64,000 nt of DNA from assembly GCA_028023455.1 (NCBI GenBank), contig JAQFVV010006238.1, forward strand, positions 3,046,572 to 3,110,571, given 5' to 3'. Each line of letters opens with the position of its first letter. Positions within the stretch are counted from its first letter, which is position 1. The position numbers were made by a program, and so were the translations under genes. Source of the DNA: Epiperipatus broadwayi. Lineage: Eukaryota; Onychophora; Udeonychophora; Euonychophora; Peripatidae. Below the pieces are notes generated by a model that was not told where the DNA came from, did not search any database, and saw only the letters and a list, made by a program, of their open reading frames with translations. Below are positions 45,555 to 57,275 of the stretch, one piece after another.

Positions 45555-48103
45555 TGTAATGGTAAGAACTCATATGCCTTGTTAACATGTTGCAAAATTT
45601 CCACCACCATGTTCAAAGAGCAGCGCAATAGGCGGGTTCATGTCCTACTGTACCGTGTTCGAACATAGTCATTTCATTCACAACAAAACTCACATGACAA
45701 TGCATCTACCATAACAATAGCAATATCTTTCCCAGCCCAGTGGTCAGGTAAACAAGAATCTCTAATTAAATTATTTAATATCACAGGCCACTGCTATATA
45801 CTTAATACTAGTTGATAATGAAATGAGACATCAATTTTATTATTAAATTAAGCAGAAACGCAAACATAGAAATAGATATATATATATATAAATATTTAAT
45901 GACGATTAATTAATATATATGTAAATATATTACACTACCAGGGTATCATATTAAATCATATCCCATATCTCACGTTTAAGTTGCGAATGTTACGAGATTA
46001 CACTACGAGGTCATAATGATGAGCGCATTTGTCAACCTGGCCATCATTCCTTACTCTCTTAATATTAATATACACTAATAAATTATTCATAGATTAGCAG
46101 ATGTGGAGGAATGAAAATAGATCAAGCATAGACATTCGTAATCCTTATCAAAGTGACCTGCGATAGTTTAGATGCTGCCAAGCTATAAAGAGAGTCGGCT
46201 TTCTAAGAGGAAGACCACTGAGAAATGTTGGAGGTGAGAGGGATGACCAAACATTGGATCAAAGCCCTTAGGAGTGGTCATAAGTGCAGTATCAGTATGA
46301 GGTCATAGCCTTTCCATCCCCGGCCATGTGACAAGGTTAGTTACCATTGGAGTCATTTTGTATGCCCTTTGTTTATGGGAACTAAAACATTTAAAGTACC
46401 TCTATTTCATTTCTACAGTTTAAATTTAAGGCATCGATAAACCAGCGCAGTTCACACATATAATGCAAACACATTTATCTACTCTATGCTTTAATAAAAT
46501 AAGATCTATCTCCAATCCCCACATGACTAAGCAAACGATCTACTGTTTACTACCCCCCTCTTCTTTCATAAAACGATACTGCTTTATATTTAGAGACATA
46601 ACAAACTAACTTTAAATGAATGATCGCCAAGTAGCCAATACACTATATTAATAATTATAAGATCTCATTTTCATAATACATATTGAATTAAAATTATAAT
46701 TCCCGAGCTGAGTATTTATTAAAAGATACGGGTTTACATGAATGTAAAGTCGTAAAAGAGTGGTAACTCTTTTGCTAAAAAAAATGGGAAGAAAACATCA
46801 GCTCGGAAATCAGGCAGGCATGAAATATAATATTTAACTAATAACAAACAAAATTTAGATACCCAAGTAGAATAATAAGAGATAGATTGTTTTACGAGGT
46901 TCATTAAAATATAAGATTATTTATAGATAGTTATAGATCTACATTAAAGTTTAGTTAGAATTGCACTACATTGGAATTTAAAAGATGAAATTTAAAAGAT
47001 ACATTAGAAAATATATAGTTAACTTTAGAGTTCAAAAACAGTCTTTAATCTTGGATAACATGTTACCTTTGATTCATCGAAGTGTGCACACTTATTTGGA
47101 GAGTCCGAGGTTCCTGGTTTAACAGCAGTCACATTTATAAAAATATTTATATATAGGCAGCAGCATCAGTTTAGGTTTATCTCATTTTATGGGAAGCTCC
47201 ATATTGTATAGGCATCAGTCCAGAGAAGCGCAACAAGGTGCCTACTCCTTGCACATTGTTAGATTTAAATTTGGATCGGGATAAGAAACAAGCAACAGCA
47301 ATAGCATATTTGAAATTTACTAGTTACGAATTACCACTCATATTCATCATGAGAATTATTATATGCCTATAAGAAATCATTCTGTTGCTTTTATCCCTTT
47401 TTTCTTTATCTTTGGGATCCATCGAACAACTGCATCATCCATCCAAGCTGTCTCTCTGGTCTGTGCTATATATCCCTTTGATCCATTTGTGGTACAGGTT
47501 GAAATTTCAATCTGACCATTTTTTAACATTTACTTTTTTACATGACGTAATTTAGAAAAGCTTTTTGACAAACCCTTTTCTTTATATAATTGTAAGTTTA
47601 AAAATACCTTTTTTTTAGCTCTGTCATTTTTTCCCCCTCCCGCTATGACTTGCACTCTAATTAGCAGGGGAATTTCTATTCTTTTAAATATCTTTACATT
47701 TAATTAAAAGATTCCTTTTTTAGATTTAATAATTTAAGTACTACCTGAATTTGACCTAAATAATAACAAATATGTTTATGTTTAAAATATAATTATTAGT
47801 TTTCTTTTTAAATTAAAATATTACTTAAATGATCACAATAAGACTAATATGATTATTTAATTTTACACCACGCACAGCAATTTAATAATACTCCACAGTA
47901 CATTATTTTTAAAATATAGACTATATTGGAGTGTGTGCATATATATGACATTTTTAAATAATTGTACATATCTTGCATATTATTACACATCAAATCCAAT
48001 ATTCAAGGTCAAAATCCATGTAAACTTATAATAATGGGTGAGAGGTACAATGATGACAGAACTAAGATGAAACTAAGATTTGACTTCAAATCTTACAGTT
48101 TCA
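45555..48103 (-). repeat. Long terminal repeat, 3' LTR of the minus-strand element
   Basis: Near-identical to 50050-52573, about 2549 bp. The differences are mainly single-base transitions plus small indels. Confidence 0.9.
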
Positions 48104-48483
48104 TATTCCCTTACTTGGAATGGGTGGTAATAAATGAATCCTCCCTTTGTAATAAAGAGAGAAAAATACAAAAATCAAAATGGAAAAAAAAACTGCCTGG
48201 AATTCATGACTACACTATATATTTTTGTTTTCCTTTGTTTTGTTTTGAAACCTGGATTTTAAGGGTACAACGATATCATACTTGGATCTGTGATTAATCT
48301 ACTAGCTTCTGCCCCCCTTTTTTCTATATATATTAATGCTTATATGGTAACATATGGGTTAACTGGCTCATTTTTCCTTTCTTTCTTTTCCAGTTTTTTT
48401 GGTGATTGACAGGCCCTATGGAATTGTTTTAATTAGATTCCTGGATCATGTGGGTGATGTCCACTCCTTGTCATTACTGGTGG

Positions 48484-49245
48484 TTATCTCTGACTTTCCG
48501 GTTTCCGTACTTTCTCCAGGGTGTCTTTAGACCAATGGCTACAGTCAAGCATGGTTAAAAACTCCATCATGTCTTCCAACTCCTTTATCCGGCTTTCTGC
48601 CATCAACTGCTGGATGGGTAGCAGCATGTTCCACTGGACAGTGCTGATAATCTGTGCTTCTGACAAGGTAAAAGCTGTAAGAGATCTCAACTGGCTTGCT
48701 TGGAGCAAGAAAAACTGCGTGTGCATCTCTGTTGTTCCAATTCCGTATTTTTCTTGATAGAGTGTATTGTTTACCCCGCTCTGGTCCTCGTTGCTCCAAT
48801 AGTGTTTTAGCAGCATTTCTTTATATTTCTTTAGGGTCTGTGGTTTATTTTTAATCAGATTCCACCATTGTTTTGCATGTCCATATAGATGGTGGCTGGC
48901 GATGGCGACTTGCTCACTCTGCCCTGCCTGGTGGAATAGAAGGAAGTCTTGGATACTCTTGAAATGTTCTTGAGAGTTCTCCCCTATTTCTCCTTTAAAA
49001 GTTTTGATGTATATAAACTTTGCCAAATAACTTTGTACACCCACAGTCTCATGTTGTTCCCATTTTTCCATATCTGTTCTGGGGCTGCTGGCTTTTCTAT
49101 TCTCAGTCATTATGTCCTCTTCTTGCTTTTCTACAGGACTCTCTACCTTTTCCACCTCAAGTTCCTCTCTATTTTCGTGGCTTTGTCCTTTATCCTCTTT
49201 TATCCCTTTTAGTTCATTGACTATGAATTCTTTGAATTCCCTCAT
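48484..49245 (-). CDS. Gag-like capsid protein of the LTR element (partial at N-terminus)
   Basis: A 253-residue frame. A charged N-terminus is followed by a capsid-like region: GENSQEHFKSIQDFLLFHQA, SHHLYGHAKQWWNLIKNKPQ (the A..L.G.A..WW signature of retrotransposon Gag), then FLLQASQLRSLTAFTLSEAQ and a helical end. No CCHC knuckle is seen. Gag would form the particle that packages element RNA; enzymes would have to come from another element. The first Met lies inside a 15-residue tandem repeat. Compared with the other repeat units, 2 bp are missing just upstream (near 49250), producing an in-frame stop. The original protein probably began further upstream, so this copy is N-terminally broken. 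Confidence 0.8.
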   Translation of the reverse strand: MREFKEFIVNELKGIKEDKGQSHENREELEVEKVESPVEKQEEDIMTENRKASSPRTDMEKWEQHETVGVQSYLAKFIYIKTFKGEIGENSQEHFKSIQDFLLFHQAGQSEQVAIASHHLYGHAKQWWNLIKNKPQTLKKYKEMLLKHYWSNEDQSGVNNTLYQEKYGIGTTEMHTQFFLLQASQLRSLTAFTLSEAQIISTVQWNMLLPIQQLMAESRIKELEDMMEFLTMLDCSHWSKDTLEKVRKPESQR

Positions 49246-49415
49246 TTCTTTCTCTTAATTTCCTTTCTTGTTCATACAATTTCCTCATTTTTCTCTTTCT
49301 TAATTTCCTTTCTTGTTCATACAATTCCCTCATTTCTTTCTCTCTTAATTTCCTTTCTTGTTCATACAATTCCCTCATTTCTTTTTCTCTTAATTTCCTT
49401 TCTTGTTCACAATTT
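49235..49415 (-). repeat. 45-bp tandem repeat encoding a coiled-coil-like Gag N-terminus
   Basis: Four units begin CTTAATTTCC at 49254, 49299, 49344 and 49389 (period 45). On the minus strand each encodes about 15 residues of the form EMRELYEQERKLREK, strongly charged and compatible with a coiled coil. A CT-rich run has lost 2 bp in the unit closest to the Gag frame. Confidence 0.85.
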
Positions 49416-50049
49416 CTCTATGAACTTTATCTGGAAGTCTCTTGGCTCTTTTGTTGCTTCTAACTTGCAAACTTTCTCCAATTCGTCCATGGTTCACCTT
49501 TGCTATATCTAATGACTTTTTACTAGCTATTATCTTTGCTGTTTGTTGCTGTTCTGATATCTAATGGCTTATTGCTAAACTCCCCCGGTATTATGGCTAT
49601 ATCTGCTCTTTCCACTATTCTTTCCACTTATCTTGCCCTACTCTGACTGTTACCCCTATTTAGATCAATTACAACCAAGCGCTATTATTCCTCTGGCTCT
49701 CATACATTTTATTATTTTATATATATATTTTTTTTTTCAGATCCGAGTATGCTTCATCATCACCCTTTTACATACTTTCGTTCCTTCTTTATACCCATTC
49801 TATGTCCATTGCCTGCTCAATATCTCATTTCAACTCACTTGATTTTTAAATTACTACATTATAAAACTCACTTTTAAGAAATCTTATCCCACTATATATA
49901 TATTTTTTGGTATACTACCAATCTTTCCCTTCTGTAGTATTAGCAGTTATAAAACAATATATGAAAAAAAAATTTCACTTCTGTCCAATCTCAGGGTATT
50001 TTCGTATTCGGCCCATGTTGCGGCGTCAGTGGCTAAAAAAAAAATACTA

Positions 50050-52573
50050 TGTAACAGTAAGAACTCGTATGCCTTGTTAACATGTTGCAAAATTCCACCA
50101 CCATGTTTGAAGAGCAGCGCAATAGGCAGGTTCAGGTCCTACTGTACCGTGTTTGAACATAGTTATTTCATTCACAACAAAACCCACATGACAATGTGTC
50201 TACCATAACAATAGCAATATCTTTTCTGGCCCGGTGGGGAGGTAAACAAGAGACTCTAATTAAATTATTTAATATCACGGGCCACTGCTATATACTTAAT
50301 ACTAGTTGATAATGAAATGAGACATCAATTTTATTATTAAATTAAGCAGACACGCAAACATAAAACTAGATATATATAAATATTTAATGATGATTAATTA
50401 ATATACATGTAAATATATTACACTACCAGGGTATTGTATTTAATCATATCCCATGCCTCACGTTTAAGTTGTGAATGTTACGAGATTACACTACGAGGTC
50501 GTAATGATGAGTGCATTTGTCAACCCGGCCATCATTCCTTACTCTCTTAATATTAATATACCCTAATAAATTATTCATAGATTAGCAGATGTGGAGGAAT
50601 GGAAATAGATCAAGCATAGACATTCATAATCCTTATTAAAGCGACCTGCGATAGTTTAGATGCTGCTGAGCTATAAAGAGAGTTGGCTTTCTAAGAGGAT
50701 GACCGCTGAGAAATGTTGGAGGTAAGAGGGATGGCCAAACATCAGGTCAGAGCCCTTATGAGTGGTCACAAGTGCGGTATCAGTATGAGGTCATAGCCTT
50801 TCCATCCCTGACCGTGTGACAAGGTTAGTTACCATTGGAGTCATTTCATATGCCCTTTGTTTATGGGAACTAAAACATTTAAAGTACCTCTATTTCATTT
50901 ATGCAGTTTAAATTTAAGGCATCGATAAACCAGCACAGTTCACACATATAATGCAAACACATTTATCTACTGTATGCTTTAATAAAATAAGATCTACCTC
51001 TAATCCCTACATAACTAAGCAAATGATCTACTGTTTACTACCCCCCTCTTTTTTCATAAAACGATACTGCTTTATATTTAGAGACATAACAAACTAACCT
51101 TAAATGAATGATTGCCAAGTAGCCAATACACTATATTAATAATTGTAAGATCTCATTTTCATAATACATATTGAATTAAAATTATAATTCCCGAGCTGAG
51201 TATTTATTAAAAGATACGGGTTTACATAAATCTAAAGTTGCAACAGAGTGGTAAATCTTTTGCTCAGAAATCAGGCAGGCATGAAATATAATATTTAACT
51301 AATAACAAACAAAATGTATATACACAAGTAGAATAATAAGAGATAGATTGTTTTACGAGGTTCATTAAAATTATTTACAGATAGTTACAGATCTACATTA
51401 AAATTTAGTTAGAGTTGCACTACATTGGAATTTGAAAGATGAAATTTAAAAGATACATTAGAAAATATATAGTTAACTTTAGAGTTCAAAGACAGTCTTT
51501 AATCTTGGGTAACATGTTACCTTTGATTCATCGAAGTGTGCACACTTGTTTGGAGAGTCCGAGGTTCCTGGTTTAACAGCAGTCACATTTATGAAAATAT
51601 TTATATATAGGCAGCAGCATCAGTTTAGGTTTATCTCATTTTATGGGAAGCTTTGTATTGTATAGCCATCAGTCTGGAGAAGTGCAGCAAGGCGCCTACT
51701 CCTTGCACATTGTTAGATTTAAATTTGGATCAGGATAAGAAACAAGCGACAGCAATAGCATATTTAAAATTTACTAGTTACGAATTACCATTCATATTCA
51801 TCACGAGAATTATTATATACCTATAAGCAATCATTCTGTTGCTTTTATTCCTTTTTTCTTTATCTTTGGGATCCATCGAACAACTGCGTCATCCATCCAA
51901 GCTGTCTCTCTGGTCTGTGCTATATATATCCCTTTAGGTTACGGATGCATTAGTGGTACAGGTTGAAATTTCAATCTGACCATTTTTTAACATTTACTTT
52001 TTTACATGACATAATTTAGAAAAGCTTTTTGACAAACCCTTTTCTTTATATAATTGTAAGTTTAAAAATACCTTTGTTTTAGCTCTGTCATCTTTTCCCC
52101 TCCCCGTTATGATTTGCACTCTAATTAGCAGGGGAATTTCTATTCTTTTAAACTTCTTTACATTTAATTAAAAGATTCCTTTTTTTAGATTTAATAATTT
52201 AAGTACTACCTGAATTTGACCTAAATAATAACAAATATGTTTATGTTTAAAATATAATTATTAGTTTTCTTTTTAGATTAAAATATTACTTAAATGATCA
52301 CAATAAGACTAATATGATTATTTGATTTTACACAAAATCACGCACAGCAATTTAATAATACTCTGCAGTGCGTTATTTTTAAAATATAGACTATATTGGA
52401 GTGTATGCATATATATGACGTTTTTAAATAATTGTACATATCTTGCATATTATTACGCACCAAATCCAATATTCAAGGTCAGAATCCATGTAAACTTATA
52501 ATAATGGGTGAGAGGTACAATGATGACAGAACTAAGATGAAACTAAGATTTGACTTCAAATCTTACAGTTTCA
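50050..52573 (-). repeat. Long terminal repeat, 5' LTR of the minus-strand element
   Basis: About 2524 bp, paired with 45555-48103. On the + strand it opens TGTAACAGTAAGAACTC and closes CTTACAGTTTCA. Confidence 0.9.
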
Positions 52574-52577
52574 ACAT

Positions 52578-52920
52578 TATAATTTTTTTCTCATTAGTCT
52601 TCAGTTCTAATTATTAATTAATTCTTGGTCAGCTGCCTTAATTAATATTCAAAATTCGTTTACTTCCAATTATTATAAGAAAATGTTAACTTTTTTTTAA
52701 AAAAAAATTGAGATGAAATAACTATGATAAAATAGAATTTTTTCCTTCATTTTTTAGCATTGTATTTTTTTTTCTATGCTTCCATTCATTTGTGAAATAG
52801 ATCCGATGTAATGACATTATATATATGTGTGTGTGATTGATAATAGATGTCTTTCATCTGTGTTTCTATAAATACATAAAGTAGCATGTATATATCAAAC
52901 AGAATTGAAAGTGATAATAC
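52578..52920. other. Intron sequence, nothing recognised
   Basis: AT-rich with a short GT tract near 52825. Confidence 0.5.
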
Positions 52921-53381
52921 GTTGGACTATTTCCATCATCTAGCAGTAAATGTTGAATGTGTAGAAAATTTTAAACTTTATTTAAACTCTTCAAATACAA
53001 ACAACATGTGTTAATAATAATGCACAAATAGACAACACAGGTTAATAATTACACAATGTTTTGAATAGTATTATTCTCCACTCTTCTTCCGGTATTGCTG
53101 ATCTGACCAATGACAGTATTTGCATAGGAGTCAAACTCACATCTTTAGATTCTCAAATATTGAATTTAAAGCAAATACCCTAATCACCTGAACTATCCTG
53201 TCAAAGATAACACCTGAAGAAGAGTGGAGAATAATACTGCTCAAAACATTGTGTAATTACTATCTGTGTTGTCTATTTGTGTGTTATTACTAACAAGTTA
53301 TTTGCATTTGAAAAGTTTAAATAAAGTTTAAAATTTTCTATATATTTAACATTTACTGATAGATAGTGGAAGTAGTCCAAC
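52921..53381. mobile_element. Foldback element with arms of about 165 bp
   Basis: The left arm (52921-53089) begins GTTGGACTATTTCCATCATC; the right arm (53216-53381) is its diverged reverse complement ending GGAAGTAGTCCAAC. The inner arm ends are ACTCTTCTTCC and GAAGAAGAGT. The loop holds a tRNA-like sequence. One arm of a relative is at 40560-40603. Open frames at 53273-53608 are incidental. Confidence 0.85.
53118..53200 (-). other. tRNA-like sequence in the foldback loop (not a functional tRNA)
   Basis: On the minus strand, GATAGTTCAGGTGATTAGGG resembles a tRNA D-arm/A box. About 50 bases later GTGAGTTTGACTCCTATGC resembles a T-arm/B box. The acceptor stem pairing is not evident, so a tRNA-derived SINE relic or pol III promoter is likelier than a tRNA gene. 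Confidence 0.55.
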
Positions 53382-53575
53382 ATATCATATCTAATATACC
53401 ATTGTGACCATGCAAAGTGTGTTGGCAGTTGAATTTGAAGATTTTGCTGAGAATGGAATATATAAATAAAATAAAAGTATGTTAGGTGAATTTTATATAT
53501 ATAAAATAAGATATAAAATAAATCTTTTATTTGTTTAAACTTATGTAAATAATATTTATAAAGCTCGAACAGTTT
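53382..53575. other. Intron sequence between two foldback elements
   Basis: AT-rich, nothing recognised. Confidence 0.5.
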
Positions 53576-54236
53576 GAAATTAAATTGAAAGGTGGAAACC
53601 TCTTGCATGCGCTTTTTTGAAATGCTTGTATGACAGCCAATCAGGTGTAATGATAGCTGTCTAGAGGGCTCTCAAATTGCAACACAAGATGGAGCTTTTA
53701 TAAGAAAAGGATGGTTCCGTCTTTTTTTTTACTTAACTTTATATATATATAAGCCAGTCTAAAGCATTTTGACTTGAGAGCATGAAGCTTTAAATATCTT
53801 AACATTTAACTCACTGAGTCTTATTTATAAACAAACAGCATGAAATCTTATGATTTACTATAAGTAGTTTTTCAGATGTTATGAATTGACAGTAATATAT
53901 GTAAATAATATTTATTTATAAAGCACAAACAGTTTGAAATTAAATTGAAAGGCTGAAACCTCTCATATACGCTTTTTAATTGTATGATTTCGCACTGTTG
54001 CTCAATGAGTTAAATGTGAAGATATTTAAAGCTTCGTGCTCTCAAGTCAAAATGCTTTAGACTGGCTTATATATCTAGAAAGTTAAGTAAAGAAAAGGGT
54101 GGAACCATCCTTTTCTTGTAAAATTTCTGACTTGTGTTGCGATTTGAGAGCCCTCTAGACAGCTATCATTACATCTGATTGGCTGTCATATAAGCATTCT
54201 AGGGCATGCGAGAGGTTTCAGCTTTTCAATTTGATT
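53576..54236. mobile_element. Foldback element with arms of about 240 bp
   Basis: The left arm (53576-53819) contains GGTGGAAACCTCTTGCATGC, CTGTCTAGAGGGCTCTCAAA and AAAGCATTTTGACTTGAGAG. The right arm (54001-54236) carries their complements: CTCTCAAGTCAAAATGCTTT, TTTGAGAGCCCTCTAGACAG and GCATGCGAGAGGTTTCAGC. Between them, 53900-53976 repeats the outer end of the left arm in direct orientation (TTGAAAGGCTGAAACCTCTC). No coding sequence; class unknown. Confidence 0.85.
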
Positions 54237-56228
54237 AAACTTAGAAAATTTCTTTTCCTTGAGGCAGTACACATTGTGTTTTTCTTTTTTTTCAATTAAA
54301 AAATAAAAAGAGAAAATTTAAATAATGAAAGTGACTACTGATTTTAAATATTGATAAAAGTTCTGCAGAGGGTGACATTGGTAATTAAATATGGCTGTGG
54401 TACTTACAAGAAAGAGAGTTTTGAAAACAAAAATCTAATGAAAGATAAAAGTTTGAAGAAGGAATTTGGGAGGTGTCCAGCATACACATGCATGACTAGT
54501 TTTCTGGAGAATATAAAAGGGATGGACATGAAATAAGGGCTCTTTTTTATTTTTCTTGAATAGGTTGCAAGATTCAGAATTATTCCATGATAGTTGCTGA
54601 TATTCAGATGGGCAGCTAGAATGCCTGTGCATCGCTGATCTTTCTCTTCCATTGGATATCCATCTAATGATGTAGGGGAAGGAAGTTGCCACTTGCCTAA
54701 AATGAAAGCATTATGCCAAAGCTAGAACTTAACATACACATCACAGAGTAAAAGCCTGAGGATTATATTTATTGCCAAAGACCTATTCTACTAAACAATC
54801 TTACTGGTAAGAAATTAAACTTTGAACTCATAATATTTGTTGAAGTAACTTTTTAAGATATTCCACATATTATGCAAACCATAAAAAAATTAATGGATTA
54901 TAATGAACTATAAATATGATTAATGGATCCTAGAAATATTTATAATTATTATATTATGTTTTTTTAATTATTAACTTAAAATAAATATGCTCATAAATAA
55001 ATAAAAAATTATTATATTATGTTTTTTTAATTATTAACTTTAAATAAATATGCTCTTAAAAAAGAACTACAATGTGTTGTTTGTTTAAGCCTTATAAATG
55101 TATTCACTCAGTGTACTTCTTTGTAAAATTCAACTGTTGATGCCAACACACTTTATTGTATTTCAGGTTTATTATTCAGGATATCAAGATATATATGTAC
55201 TACACTTTCATTAGTTCATCTAAAATTTGTGATATAACTTAATATATGTGGCTGTTTGTTTCCTCATGTTAGAGAGAGAGAGATTTGTATCACATGGTAG
55301 GATCACTTCATTGTCAATTTAATAGGGAAGTCGAAACATAATCCTGGCATTTAATAAAAATAAATTTATGTGAGAGGGGGTTAACTTCTATTTTAATTAG
55401 GGCAAATTGTCCTTGCTTATGCTAAGACTTAGATAGATAATGCTAACCACCACATATAAGTGCTGGTGGGTTTTACAAGAATGTAGGAGTTAGTGTGTTA
55501 TAATTAGGACCATATTACCTGGAAATATGCAATGCTTACACTAAAGCTTAAATGATTATATACAATAATGTAGAGTAGGTGTGGGCATGGTAGGTAATGG
55601 ATATATTCTTAACAGATATATAAACCTAATCATATAGCTGTTTGCATCTAATATAGATTAGACAAAAAATGGTACACCATCATCACATATCTTCAGGAAA
55701 ATACAAACAGCATTGAAGTCTCAAAACTAAGTTTGTATCTTGAATGCCTAATAAACTTCGGGTAGTTCTCAATTCAACTCAGTTTCTACTATTTCCAAAC
55801 TTTATTTGGGTAAATGATGTCTACTTCATACATATTGGGCTATTAAATATGAAGTTATTACACTTCTCTGGGAGTTCAAACTTGATGAATGTGGAGATTA
55901 GCAGCAACTGCCCTTTTTTTAAAACCAACTTCCTGCACCCTACCCTTAATTAAATAGAATCCAGTATTTATAATATATACAATGGAATTTATAAGTATGA
56001 TGATTTAATAATAAATATTTTTTTTCTTGAAAAATAAAAACAAAATAATAAGTATATTACCATTGTTCTATTTTTTAAATTTATTTTCATCAAAACCAAA
56101 AATGTTTTAATAAAAAAAATATTTCTTAATCCTTTAAGTAAATCTGTATTATGGAAAAAAGACATTTTAGACAAAAATATTTTTTGTTACATTAAAAATT
56201 TATATTTATTTAAAATCAGAGTATATAT
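54237..56228. other. Intron sequence, nothing recognised
   Basis: A direct duplication of about 60 bp (ATTATATTATGTTTTTTTAA at 54947 and 55012) is the only structure. Open frames at 54351-54692 and 55744-55953 have no recognisable domain. Confidence 0.45.
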
Positions 56229-57275
56229 TGTAACCATCTAGGTTACATGGCACACAACAACACAGTTGTGTGTGCGCATATATATAAAAAGTAATGGGAA
56301 AGTAGAAATAGACACAGACATGAATTTATATAGATATTTTCTATATTTCATTTGGAATAAAAATAATAAATAAAGGGTTAAATAACTCTGAATTAAAACA
56401 TAATTTTATTATGAAATAAATATATTTTTAAAAAAGGTCTAAATAAATAATATTCTGATTTTGAAATTTAAAAACAATCAGGGTTTATTTTTGAAGTCTT
56501 TTAATTAAAACTTGTACAAAATATCTATTTTTTAATTAATGCTTCTATGCATTTTTATTATCTATTTTTAAAAATCTTTGATAAGATTTCCAAATGTAGA
56601 TTTTTAATTAAAAATTCTTTTGGAGGGATTAAAATTGTTTCCAATCAAGAGAGATAAGAACAAAACACAATTTGTAAATTAGTGTTGTTGTCCCCTCAGA
56701 TAATTCAATAAAAGGACTGATAAAAAATATCAGTTCAGTTTGGCTTGCAGTTTTGTAAAAACTGGCCAGAAGAGTTTGGTTTTAATTTTTCAAGAAGCAG
56801 TGGCAAAATTGGCCAGCTGCAGTATTTGGATAGTAATTTTTTTTGAAGACAGTCTTGTCTTAATATTTTTGTGAAGCAGAATAGATAGATTCAGAGTTAG
56901 CCAGCAGAGTAGGACAGAGATTCCATGAAGATGTAGCTGAAGTCAAGACAGGAGGAAGCAAATCCTTTACAATTCATTAATGGAGTTTGAATTCACATGG
57001 AGGAAAATTGACCCACTTCTATGTTATGAAATTCATAGCCCTAAAGGTGTTCTGGAAAATGGTTTTCTTGCTTGAAGTTCATCAAATCCTAGAGAGTATG
57101 GAACTCGTGGAATGCCAACATACCTGATTATACTTTTCCAATGTTGACAATTACCTGGACTGGTCTCCATCAAAAGAAACCATCAGTCACTGAAGAAGAA
57201 ATTATATGTATGCTGATGTATCTAAAGACAGAGAAGTACAGATAAATGTATATACAGCTGGTGGTGAGTAGCATT
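56229..57275 (+). other. Possible LTR fragment with terminal hairpin
   Basis: TGTAACCATCTAGGTTACA (56229-56247) is a hairpin resembling the start of the LTR-like element at 60381. Farther in, AATTCAATAAAAGGACTG at about 56702 could be a TATA-type box, followed by moderately GC-richer non-coding sequence to about 57270. No matching CA end was found. Low-confidence suggestion only. Confidence 0.3.

Larger units (their letters stand above)
45555..52573 (-). mobile_element. Gag-only LTR retrotransposon with very long LTRs
   Basis: Two direct repeats of about 2.5 kb (45555-48103 and 50050-52573) begin TGTAAY..GTAAGAACTC and end CTTACAGTTTCA, obeying the TG...CA rule. The whole is flanked by ACAT on both sides (45551-45554, 52574-52577). 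The internal region (48104-50049, 1946 bp) has only a gag-like frame on the minus strand; no protease, reverse transcriptase or integrase is seen. This fits a non-autonomous TR-GAG type. Minus orientation is set by the gag frame. A primer-binding site is not certain: TGGGCCGAATACG lies about 35 bases inside the 5' LTR boundary on the minus strand. Confidence 0.9.

Noticed and set aside
48521-49220. Plus-strand frames of 66-87 aa and a second minus frame
   Set aside because: Shadows of the Gag-like frame at 48484-49245.
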